A stretch of DNA of 64,000 nt. Source: Ceratothoa steindachneri (Eukaryota > Arthropoda > Malacostraca > Isopoda > Cymothoidae). The position numbers and the translations under genes were made by a program. The DNA lies in NCBI GenBank assembly GCA_963969495.1, contig OZ018323.1, forward strand, positions 85,373,377 through 85,437,376, in the 5' to 3' direction. Shown here piece after piece: positions 33,971-43,588 of the stretch (the stretch's first letter is position 1; the number at the start of each line of letters is the position of its first letter). The notes under the pieces are model-generated. The model saw nothing but the letters and a program-made list of their open reading frames with translations. It did no database searches and had not been told where the DNA came from.

Positions 33971-34598
33971 ATTCTTTTAAATTGTGTGATAGCTTATAAA
34001 TATTAAAAATATATTGAAATATATTGCCCTGTAATATAATGTAAGTACCGTATAATTTGTATATTAGGTGGATTGTAAAAAAAAAAAAATGAACTTATTT
34101 ATTTAATTGTATGACACTGTGTTGTAAGAATTAATAGTATTATATAGAAAAAAATTACCATAGCACCTTTTTAGCCCTGTTAGCCACGTTGAGGGTCTGT
34201 CCACTGATTTTTTTTTAATCTTTTAAATGTTTACTTATTTCTCGAATTCATATTTTGTAGAAAATTCATAATTCATTTTTTCACTATAAAACATCTCATT
34301 TTTTGTTTTTTTTTAAATTTTCTTTCCCTGAGTTTTTTTTTTTTTTAAACTTCAAACGCCTCTAAACTTACGAGTGGTTATAGAGCGAGATGGTAATATG
34401 GTGAGCTTTTCTGTGATATGTCCAGACTTTGGATATAATTATGGTACCCCCTTCCCTCTCTGGGATCTTTTCTTGACGGGTTGTTCACAGAGAGGCTCTG
34501 GCCTTCTCGTCGCGAGGGGGGGGGTCAGCCTTCGGCCCCTTAGGGGTCCCATGGTGCTGCCTACAAGACTTTTAACATGCTCCTCTTTCTTTCTTCCC
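33971..34598 (+). other. Intergenic, unassigned stretch
   Basis: AT-rich with long T runs to 34360, then a GC-richer 230-bp segment (34370-34598) of unknown origin. No gene seen. Confidence 0.45.
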
Positions 34599-34630
34599 CT
34601 GATGGGCGGGGTCGCTACCGCCTGTCCCTT
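34599..34630 (+). mobile_element. Family A fragment, left part, interrupted by A copy 1
   Basis: GATGGGCGGGGTCGCTACCG plus CCTGTCCCTT is the near-C-terminal coding sequence of A ORF2. It is cut at 34630 by the 5' end of A copy 1 and resumes at 41462 (CCGCCTGTCTTTT...). The host fragment is therefore a 5'-truncated older A insertion. Confidence 0.75.
34618..34630 (+). repeat. Target-site duplication of A copy 1, left
   Basis: CCGCCTGTCCCTT here and CCGCCTGTCTTTT at 41462-41474: 11 of 13 positions are identical. It lies within an older family A fragment. Confidence 0.7.
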
Positions 34631-35049
34631 CCCCGTAAGGGGCGCGGCGATTTGCCATCCTGGCCGCCGTGCTGACGGGATCCAGCGCTCCATCCGGCCC
34701 CAGCTTCGCCTCTCTTCCTTCCTTCAAAACACTTGTTTCCTCTCTTTTCACACAACCTCTCCCACAACTTTCTCTGGTCAGCCTCTAATTTCACAGGGTA
34801 GATGCTGACCTTCCTTTCAGCCAACCGTCCCGCTGAGGGGGTGGGGGACAATGTTCCCTAACCCCTGAGCTCCGGTCTGGGGTGGCTGGTTTTTAACAAC
34901 GTGCTTCATCCCCACCCATACCTTCCTCACATCCCTTTTCCTCTCCTCTTCACAATCTATATATTTTACGCCGTGCCGATGGACTGCCAGGCCACCAGGC
35001 GGGAGGGGTGGTCCCAAATGGCGGCGCCTGGCTCTGCCGGGCTTGTAAG

Positions 35050-35082
35050 CACCTCTCGCAGTGCGGGCTACTGCGAGAGGTG
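35050..35082 (+). other. 5' UTR hairpin of family A copy 1
   Basis: A perfect 13-bp stem (CACCTCTCGCAGT / ACTGCGAGAGGTG) around a 7-nt loop, 38 nt before the ORF1 AUG at 35120. Confidence 0.85.
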
Positions 35083-35119
35083 TGCGCTATTGCATCCCGT
35101 GTTAAAAAAAAGGGTCACC

Positions 35120-37554
35120 ATGCCCAATGATGAAGACCAAAAAAAAAAAACTCAACCCCCAACTTTCCCTGAAGCATCAACGGAGCCGCCCTCGGGCAGC
35201 TCCAGCAAAAAAATGGAGTTTCCCCATCCCCAGTGCTTTCACAGGGTACCCTCCATATTTCTATAACTGGAGAGGCGGCTTACTCCTCTCCTTCGCCTAC
35301 GGGTGCAGGGGACTCCCCCTCACCCCCTTCTCTGGAGGTGCTTTCGGGCACCTCCCTTTTCCCAGCGGCAGTCCCCTCTTTTCTTTCCAAGGGGACTGCC
35401 AAGAAAGCCAGCAGGCAGCCCTTAGCCAGCCGCTCCCCATCAAAGCGGCTCGGTAGGGCAAACCCCCTTAGGGGGGAGAGGGAAGCCAGGCCCCTTCGGT
35501 CGCTTCCCTCAAAAGACCTGCTGGCAAGAATTTTAAACCTTGCTGGGGTCAAGGCCTGTGCCTCCCCACACAAGACTGGTGACACTGCCAAGGGGACCTG
35601 CGATGTCCTGGGAGGGGATGGCCAACTGGAGGCCCCTCCTGTGATAAACATGGTCCTTGAGGAGACCCAGCCTCAGACGGTAGGGCCTTCCATGGGGGGG
35701 AATTCGGGCTCGGCGCCAAGCACCGAACCCGAATCCGACCCTATGCAAGGTCCTCCTCAAATGGCTGAGGGCTCCGAGGCAGTAAAAGGAGGGGAGGGAT
35801 CTCCTCCGACAGGTGCCCCTACGACAACCAGGACCTCCTCCATTTCAGAGAGGGACCTGGCTGAGGCCGGTCCATCTGGCCTGGGGGCTTCTGTCGTCGG
35901 AGGTGAAAAGCGGGTTCATTCCCCGCCCTCCTCTCCAAAAAAGAAAGACAAAGAAGACTAAAAAGACTCGGGGCTCCTCTCCATCCGCGGGGGCTGCGGG
36001 GACGGATGGGTCTGCTGCCACTTTGGTAGGCGACCAAGCCAAGATCGGCACATCCGGCCCCTCTACCCCCTCGTGTGCGGAGCCCCTGACCAAGACTAAC
36101 ACCAAAAGTGCACAGGGCGGAGCCTCGATGACATCGGGGCCCCTCATTCAGAGGTTACCTGGCGTTTTCGAGCCCGCGGGCTTCAAACGCTTCCTCGTAA
36201 TTCGCTCCACTGATGGCAGCATGTTGTCCAAGGGCAACATGATCCATCAGAGGAGAGGATTAGCTAGTGCAATTGGTAGAGAGCCGAAGGTGACCCGTTT
36301 CTCGGACGGCAGCCTTCTGGCGAATGCGGTGAATCCCGCCGAGGCGGCCAAGATAAGTGCTCTTCGGACACTTCATGGCACCCCGGTGAGTGTGACGCCG
36401 CACTCTACCATGAACTTTGTAAAAGGAGTAGTTTATGCGAGGTAACTCGTTGACTACTCCATTGAGGACATCACCCTAGAGCTGGCCGACCATGGGGCGG
36501 TCAAGGTCGAACGTGTGATGAGAAAACAGGGAGGGGCTTCGAGACCCACCCCTACACTCTTCGTCACGTTCGACTGTGACAAGCTCCCTGAGTCGGTGCG
36601 TGCCGGTTGGTACCGCTACCGCGTGAAGGCATTCGTGCCACTGCCGCGGCGGTGCTATTACTGTCACCGCTTTGGCCATACGAATCGCTCATGTAGACGT
36701 GCAAAATCGGGGTCACCCGAAGTCTGTGTAAATTGCTCCAAGGTCGCACACGATAAGTCCAAATCGTGTGTGGCCAAGTGTGTCAATTGCGGAGAGCCGC
36801 ACCCTGCTGCTTCGAAGCAATGTGGTGCATATCTCCTGGAGAAAGAAACCTGGCAGTTCAGGCCCAGGATAGACTCTAATTCCGCGAGGCTAAGGACTTG
36901 GTCCTGGAGCGCCCAGGTCTGCCTGGGACGTCATATGCCTCAGTAGTTCGAAAGGCACCCTCTGCTCCTGGCCCAACCAGGCCAACGAGCAAGGTTGTTT
37001 CCGCGCCCGTTCGGAGCCCTTCTGCGGGCTCTACCCAACCCGGGCGCTCCCCTGGTAAAGCTGGCGGCAAAAAGGGTTCATACCCAGCCCCGGCTAAAAC
37101 CAGGGCTCCCCCCTCTTCCCCCAGCGTGACCGTTTCCCAAAAGGCGAAACGGCCACGCGCCTCCACCGAGTCGTTAGACTCACAGGAGGCAACACCCCTG
37201 AAGATGGTCGCTAGGCCATCTTCCGGGGTTCCTAAAGCTGTCCCCCGAAAGGAGGACAGCAACAAAGGAGCTTCGGCTCCTTCGCCCACGCCCCGAGGTG
37301 GAGCGAGTGGCTCGGAGACGGTGGTTCCTCGAAAAGAGGGCCCCCCGCCTCCGAAGCCGCAGCGCCCGCCTAAGGTTTCGAGGCGGAGGGAGGAAAAGAC
37401 TCACATGTCGAGCCCAACCTCCCCCAATAAGTCCTCGAAGGCGACAGCGCTTTGTCCGGCCAACAGCGCCCGGGGTTCTGCCCCTGGGAAGCGTACGGCC
37501 ATTCCCGTGAGGGTCTTCAATTCGAGGAGGGCCCCCGCGTCTCCTCCGAGCTAG
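35120..37554 (+). pseudogene. Family A ORF1 (gag), copy 1, frameshifted
   Basis: The AUG is in GGGTCACCATGCCC. The frame changes near 35230, near 35945 (a Lys-rich A-tract) and near 36850, and there is a nonsense TAA at 36443-36445 (GTVYAR-equivalent end). The protein is the nucleic-acid-binding gag of the element: a Pro/Ser/Gly-rich N-terminus, a conserved core (GPLIQRLPGVFEPAGFKRFL, MIHQRRGLASAIG), then three zinc knuckles starting CYYCHRFGHTNRSC (about 36652-36820), then a basic Ser/Pro-rich tail. The same nonsense codon occurs in copy 3. A tail stop (TAG) at 37552 lies inside ORF2. Confidence 0.88.
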
Positions 37555-40500
37555 GCCTAGAGGGCATATTCCTGCAATGGAATTGCCGTGGACTCCGGGC
37601 CAACTGGGAGGAGCTGCGGAGGCTCGCCTCGTCCCGTTCCCCGTTAGCTATTTTTTTGCAGGAGACCATGCTAGGCGCGTGCCCCCTGCCTGCCCTCCCG
37701 GGGTATAAGGGTCTTGCGACCCCACCACCGCGGGATGGCCGGGCTGGGGGATGCGCGGTTTACACCCGGCATGATGTCTCCGTTCTTCCTTTCTCTTTAG
37801 ATACCTCCTTTCAGGCAGTGGCTGTGCAGTTGCACCTGGATAGGAGGTATACTATCATTTCTGTGTACATTCCACCGTCAGCTGACTTCGACGCGGGGGA
37901 CTTCCGCCGCGTCGTGGCACGGTTGCCGAGGCCCTATCTCTTGCTTGGAGATCTGAACGGCAGGCATCCTCTCTGGGAAGATTACTCCATAAATCCCAGG
38001 GGACAAGTCCTTGCCGATCTGATCGAAGAGCTTGAGATGGGTGTCCTAAACGTGGATGAGTTTACGCATCACTGTCCGAGAACCGCTTCATTTTCTTGCC
38101 TTGACCTGTCTTTGTGCTCTTCGGATGCACAGCCTGATTTTGATTGGGGGGTGGTCGATGACCTCCATGGTAGTGATCACTTTCCCATTCAAATATCATT
38201 TTCAGGGCAACTGCCGCCTGAGAGACCACCTCGGTGGTGCTTGGCGCGGGCGCGGTGGCCTGTATTTCAGGAAATGACTGAATTCTCTATCTCAGTCGAG
38301 GAGTTTAGGTCGGTAGATGAGGCCGTTGAGTTCTTCTCCGGCAACCTCATCGCCGTGGGCCTGACTACTATTCCTAGGACGTCTGGCCGTTTTGCACGCC
38401 GACCACTCCCATGGTGGTCGGCCGAGTGTGAGACGGCCCTCAAACAGAAGCGTTATGCCTACATGCGCTATAAGCGCCGCCCGAACGATTTCACTGTCGC
38501 TGAATTTCGTCGGGCTAGGGCTAGGTTCCGGTATATTTCGAAGCACGCCCGCCGCTTTTCTTGGCGGGCATACGTGTCTTCACTTAACGGGAAGACCCCT
38601 TTAGCTGAGGTGTGGAAGCGAGTCAAAAGGATTCGGGGCAAGTTCCCGCAGGACCCCCCTCCCGTTCTCCAGGAGAATGGGACCGCAATCTCGGACCCCA
38701 CGTCCGTGGCGGAATCCTTAGCGACCACTTTTTCCGCATTCTCTAGCCGTGATGCTGCTCCGCCAGCATTCAATGCACGTCGTGATGTCGCGGAAGGCCG
38801 CCAGCTAGACTTTACCTCCAGAGGCGGAGAACCCTTCAACGACAAGTTTACTGTGAGTGAGTTGCGTTCCGCTCTCGCTTCGTGCGCGGACACCGCCCAT
38901 GGTCCGGACGATGTCCCGTACGCCATGCTTCGACAACTGGGTGAGCGAGGCATGGCCTTTCTTTTAGATTTGTTCAACAGGATCTGGGTGGAAGGTCTTC
39001 TCCCAGACTCCTGGCGAATCGCTACTGTGCTCGCCTTTCGCAAGCCGGGGAGAGATCACTCTACTCCGACCGGTTTCCGCCCAATCTCTCTAACCTCTTG
39101 CGTTTGCAAGTTGATGGAGAAATTGGTAAATGTTAGATTAGCCTATTTCCTGGACAGCGGAGGCCATCTGTCTTCTGCACAGTGCGGCTTCCGTAAGTTC
39201 CACTCCACGTCGGATGCTCTGCTCCGACTGGAAAATGCCGTCTGCGAGGCTTTCCTTCGTAGACAGCACTACACCACGGTGTTTTTTGATCTGGAGAAGG
39301 CCTATGATACCGCATGGCGATACGGTATCATGGAGACTCTCCACACGATGGGGGCGAGGGGACGCCTCCCAATGTTTATATCTGAATTTTTGCGAGATCG
39401 TCGATTCCGCGTACGGGTGGGGGGAGCCCTCTCCGGTCCAAAGGAGCAGGAAGAGGGTGTCCCGCAGGGAAGTGTCCTCAGTGTCACACTCTTTGCCCTG
39501 AGCATCAACGGCATCACCTCGGTGCTGCCGGAAGATGTTCTCGCTACGCTCTACGTGGACGACCTTTCGAACTCTTTTGGCGCGGCCCAGATGCCAACTC
39601 TGGAGCGTCGACTCCAACAGGCATTGAACCGCGTCTCTCGCTATGCCGAAGCGCACAGGTTTCGGTTTTCTTTGGCCAAGACTAAGGTGGTGCACTTCTG
39701 CCGCCATCCACGGCTTCACCCCGACCCAGATTTGTTTCTTATTGGTTTCGCCTGGATGTGGTTGAGTCGCACCGTTTCCTTGGTCTTGTATTCGACCGAC
39801 GCCTCACCTGGGAGGCTCATATTCGCAGCCTTAGGGTCTCTTGTACCCGCGCCATGGACATTCTCCGTTCCGTGACGTTCAGCGCTTGGGGCGCTGATAG
39901 GGCTACCGCCTTACTTTTTTATCGATCCTTTGTTCGCTCGAAGCTCGACTACGGATGCGAGTTTTATGCATCCGCAGCCGAGCGTTTATTGCGGAAGGTG
40001 GATTCAATCCACCACACCGGCCTTCGCCTTGCGACCGGTGCCTTCCGCACTTCCCCCATTGAGAGCCTGTTGGTCGATGCTGGGGAGATGCCACTCGCTC
40101 TGCGCCGCGTGCAGTGCATCACTCGCCTGTACGCGCGAGCCCGGCGCCTCCCTCAGTCGCCAACAGCTCTCACTGCATCCGCAGCTGATCTCGATGGTGC
40201 CTATGCCGTCGAGTGACGCCAGTCATACCCTAAGCCCTTTGGATTTAGGGCCAGGAAACTCCTTCGCGAGGTAGATATCGCTCTCGGGCCGGTGGCGCCC
40301 CTGGTTTTTCCCAGGACGCTACCCTGGAGGGTACCACCCTTGGCTATTTGTCGCCACGCCTCTGCTCCCAATGCTTGTACTGCGCCGGGAGTATTGCGTT
40401 CGACCTTTTTGGAGCACACATCGTGTCACGCTGGAACCGTGCCAGTGTATACGGATGGCTCCAAGTCCCAAGAGGGGGTCGGCTTCCACGCCGTATCCCC

Positions 40501-41281
40501 TCTGTTTGAAGTCAGCGGGGCTCTACCAGGCGCTGCGTCTGTCTTCACGGCCGAGCTGGTGGCAATACACCACTCGGTACGGGAGATTACGCGACGTGCC
40601 CGGTTCGGAGACCGGATTGTGATCTATAGCGACTCACAAAGCGCCCTGAGTGCTCTCGGGGCATTGGAATCTCCGCATCCCCTGGTTCGCGAAATCCGTT
40701 ACGCCACGGTTTTGGCGAGCCGGGCAGATGTCGAGATTATCTTCTGCTGGGTTCCTGGACATGTAGGAATTTCGGGGAATGAGCGCGCCGATGAGGGCGA
40801 CAAAGAGTCCGCGAGGACTCTGCGACCGGACCAGCGTTTCGCTCTTCCTCACACCAACTACATGGCAGGAATACGGGCAGCTCTTCGGACTGCTTCGCAA
40901 AGAAGATGGGAGACGGTCGAAGGGAACTTAAAGTTGTGTCCTATTGCGCCGCGACTGTTCCCATGGACCTATCCCCCAATGCCGCGGCGGCTTCAGGTTG
41001 CTTTCTGTCGTCTTCGAATCGGACACACTCGTGTGACGCATCGCTACTTGATGGAGCGCTCGCATGCGCCCTATTGCAACGACTGCGTCCTCCCCCAGAC
41101 TGTTCGGCATATTCTTGTCGAATGTCCCTGTCGGGGTGATCTTCGCCTACGATACCTGTCTCGGTACCGGGATGGGCGGGGTCGCTACCGCCTGTCCCTT
41201 GTACTCGGGACGAGTGCGTGCACCATGATTGGTGGACTTATTGACTTTTTCGGGGAGGCCGGCCTTCTCCCTTTCATTTAA
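37431..41281 (+). pseudogene. Family A ORF2 (EN-RT-RNase H), copy 1, two breaks
   Basis: Open from 37431 in the -1 frame relative to ORF1, with no AUG before the endonuclease. The endonuclease starts at GIFLQWNCRG (about 37566) and has FLQETML, GDLNGRHPLW and GSDHFPI. RT motifs are FRPISLTSC, QCGFRKFHS, FFDLEKAYD, PQGSVLS and TLYVDDLS (about 39552). A one-base deletion near 39740 shifts the frame, and a TGA at 40214-40216 follows in the thumb-RNase H linker. RNase H (VYTDGSKS about 40448, AELVAIH, IYSDSQSALSAL, WVPGHVGISGNERAD) and the terminal YCNDC...RHILVEC motif are then readable to 41281. Target-primed reverse transcription is the expected activity of an intact version. Confidence 0.9.
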
Positions 41282-41450
41282 CCCGGTTTTATTGTTGTTG
41301 TGGTTTTTGTTATCGTTTTTGTTATTGCTTTGTTATTGTTATTTCTTTTTATTGTTGTTTCCTGTTGAATTTTTTTGAAGTAGCCTAGAACTAGGCTGTT
41401 TGTTTACGGCAACTTATGCCTAAGTCGGCAGTCGCCAGATAGCCCCTTAA
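41282..41450 (+). other. Structured 3' UTR of family A copy 1
   Basis: After T-rich spacer sequence come AGCCTAG-AA-CTAGGCT (41378-41393) and a second stem-loop, GGCAACTTATGCCTAAGTCGG... to GTCGCC (41408-41436), then A-rich sequence. The first stem is 7 bp and perfect. Confidence 0.8.
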
Positions 41451-41461
41451 TAAAAAAAACC

Positions 41462-41780
41462 CCGCCTGTCTTTTGTACTCTGGACAAGTGCGTGCACACT
41501 GACTGGTGGACTTGTTGACTTTTGGGGGAAGGCCGGCCTTCTCCCTCATTATTTAAGCAGGGTTTTTTTCCCCTTATAGTTTGCACGCTCCTTCGCCGGG
41601 GGGGACCATCCCCCGACGCAGGATCTTGCTTACTGCTCGCTTCGTTTTCCCTTTTTTTTTGGATGGGGGGGGTTATCCTTTTGGATTTTATTTTGAATTA
41701 GCCTAGTACTAGGCCAGTTTTTAATACGGCGACTAATGCCCAAGTAGGCAGTCGCCAGATTACTCTTAAAAAAAAAAAAT
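41462..41780 (+). mobile_element. Family A fragment, right part (3' UTR subtype with GC hairpin)
   Basis: The older A fragment split by copy 1 continues: coding end, stop, then a 3' UTR of the subtype also seen at 4560-4785. It has a GC-rich hairpin (41587-41630), stem-loops AGCCTAGTACTAGGCC (41701-41716) and GGCGACTAATGCCC...GTCGCC (41731-41759), and poly(A) to 41780. Confidence 0.78.
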
Positions 41781-42172
41781 CATCTTTCCTTCCCTATTAC
41801 GTTCTTCCACTGCCCTATATTTCCCCCTCTTCCTTCACCTATCAAGTGGCTCTTAAAGATACCCGACCCCTGCTCGTTTTATGGATTGATTCTGAATTGT
41901 TTTTCATGAAGATGAAAGAGGCTGGGCATCTCCCCTCCTTTGTCTACCGAATGCCCAAGGAGAAACCCATCGTTGGTACTTTTTTTTTGCGTGTGTAGGA
42001 GAACTCAGGGAGCCTCTTAGGTTTCTAAAGATGGTGTGGTGGATCCGTATCCATTCTCCAAGAGGACATACCGGACCTAACTGTTTGCATAGTTGCAGTA
42101 GTGCCGGGCCCTTGTAGGCCTCCATGGTGGGGAGCCCCGAGGGAGAATGCAAAGTTTTTTTTTCTTTTTGCA
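41781..42172 (+). other. Probable family B 5' UTR and left flank
   Basis: Non-coding sequence preceding the family B ORF1 AUG. The 5' boundary of family B could not be set because no second full 5' end is present. Confidence 0.4.
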
Positions 42173-43057
42173 ATGGCTAGCCATAAACCAAAAACCTCCC
42201 CTTCTCGTAAGGGTTCTCGTGCCAAACGTTCCTTAGCTTCCCTTTCAGCCTTTCCTCGCTCGTTGGACCCCTATTCCAACGAAGTAGACCCAGATCTTGA
42301 TTATCCTCGCTTTCTTGTCATGAATTCATCATCTGACATCCCACTTGCAAAAGTCGATGTGTTTGACGTCAATGAATCTTTTGAGTCCCGCTGTGGTGAA
42401 CCCCGCCGGATGTGGTCAAGAGGAAGTGGTGATGTCGTAGTCGAGGTGTCATCCCACTCTCAACACAACCTTGTGCGAAATCTATCTTCGATAGCTGAAA
42501 TTCCAATAACTGTCTCGCCCCATCCGCGTCTGAATTTCGTCAAAGGTGTTGTCCGTTCAGACGAACTAAAGGACTACGACCCCACCCGCCTTCAGAGTAA
42601 GCTCAGTACCCAACGTGTCACACACGTACACAGGGTAACTAAAACATTAGGCTCCACTAAAGTTCCAACCGCCACACTGATTTTAACATTTGAACGACAA
42701 GAACTGCCCCATTATTTTAAAGCTGGGTACCTTCGTGTCCCGGTAAGTCCCTACATCGAACTACCCAGACGCTGCTTCAATTGCAATCAATTTGGACATG
42801 TTGGCCGAGCTTGTCGGCACCCTCGCTCCTGCGTGAATTGTAGCTCTGACTACCATGGCCCCGAATGCACCAAAAGGCCCCACTGTGCCAACTGCGGAGG
42901 TACCCACAGTGCTGCGTCGAAACTCTGCTCTATATTTTTATGTGAAAAGGAAGTTCTCGCTTTGCGCGACTCCCTTCGTCTAGATATGAGAGAGGCCCGC
43001 CACCGTGCCCGAGCACAAACCTCGCCACTCGGCCGGCTCTTCTCTGACGTTTTACGT
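42173..43057 (+). pseudogene. Family B ORF1 (gag), first part, interrupted by A copy 2
   Basis: The ATG at 42173 (TTTTGCAATGGC) gives MASHKPKTSPSRKGSRAKRS and continues open to the insertion at 43057. A conserved core (SPHPRLNFVKGVVRSDELKD) is followed by three zinc knuckles: CFNCNQFGHVGRAC, CVNCSSDYHGPEC and CANCGGTHSAASKLC, residues about 201-255. It is homologous to the family A gag core but lower in GC. The frame resumes after the inserted element at 50031 (DVLR from the duplicated target, then DAGRNRPSRASS). A one-base frameshift near 50190-50215 is the only further break before the stop at 50908. Confidence 0.88.
43045..43057 (+). repeat. Target-site duplication of A copy 2, left
   Basis: TGACGTTTTACGT, repeated exactly at 50031-50043 after the poly(A). 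Confidence 0.96.
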
Positions 43058-43069
43058 CCCCGTAAGGGG
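43058..43069 (+). other. 5'-terminal hairpin of family A (CCCC-GTAA-GGGG)
   Basis: The first 12 bases of copies 1 and 2 form a 4-bp stem with a GTAA loop. Variants at 26169 (GTTA loop) and 9412 (ATAA loop) keep the stem. At 54854 it is CCCC-TTAA-GGGA. Confidence 0.6.
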
Positions 43070-43518
43070 CGCGGCGATTTGCCATCCTGGCCGCCGTGCT
43101 GACGGGATCCAGCGCTCCGTCCGGCCCCAGCTTAGCCTCTCTTCCTTCATTCAGATAGCCCGATTTCTCCCCTACCTCGTCGCTTTTCATACAACCTCTC
43201 CCACAACTTTCTCTGGTCAGCCTCTAATTTCACAGGGTAGAATGCTGACCTTCTTCTCAAGCCAACCACCCCGGATCGGGGCTGAGGGGGGGGGGGACAT
43301 TGTTCCCTAACCCCTCAGCTCCGGTTCGGGATGGGTTTTTTTTAACAACCTGCTTCATCCCCACCCACATCTTCCTCACATCCCTTTTCCTCTCCTCTTC
43401 ACAACCTATATTTTTTACGCCGTGTCCAAGGTGGAGCCGCCATGCCGAAGGACTGCCAGGCCACCAGGCGGGAGGGGTGGTCCCGAATGGCGGCGCCTGG
43501 CTCTGCCGGGCTTGTAAG

Positions 43519-43551
43519 CACCTCTCGCAGTGCGGGCAACTGCGAGAGGTG
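43519..43551 (+). other. 5' UTR hairpin of family A copy 2
   Basis: A perfect 13-bp stem, CACCTCTCGCAGT / ACTGCGAGAGGTG, with loop GCGGGCA, ending 37 nt before the ORF1 AUG. Compensatory differences at 55315-55347 and 9852-9884 support an RNA structure rather than a DNA motif. Confidence 0.88.
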
Positions 43552-43588
43552 ATGAGCTATTGCGTCCCGTAATCAAAAGAGGGTCACC

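Larger units (their letters stand above)
34631..41461 (+). mobile_element. Family A non-LTR retrotransposon, copy 1 (full-length, inactive)
   Basis: A 6.8-kb element running from the 5' end CCCCGTAAGGGG to an A-rich tail. The 5' UTR (34631-35119) contains the hairpin at 35050-35082. ORF1 is broken (35120-37554). ORF2 overlaps it in the -1 frame (37431-41281), and the 3' UTR with stem-loops lies at 41282-41450. Gag with CCHC knuckles, APE endonuclease, RT and RNase H place it in the I-like group (I/Nimb/LOA-type) of non-LTR elements. Target duplications are at 34618-34630 and 41462-41474. Confidence 0.9.

Noticed and set aside
30498..34000. Small ORFs in the region after slmb as separate genes.
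   Set aside because: All are short, overlap on both strands, lack recognisable domains and fit random frames in AT-rich UTR or intergenic DNA.
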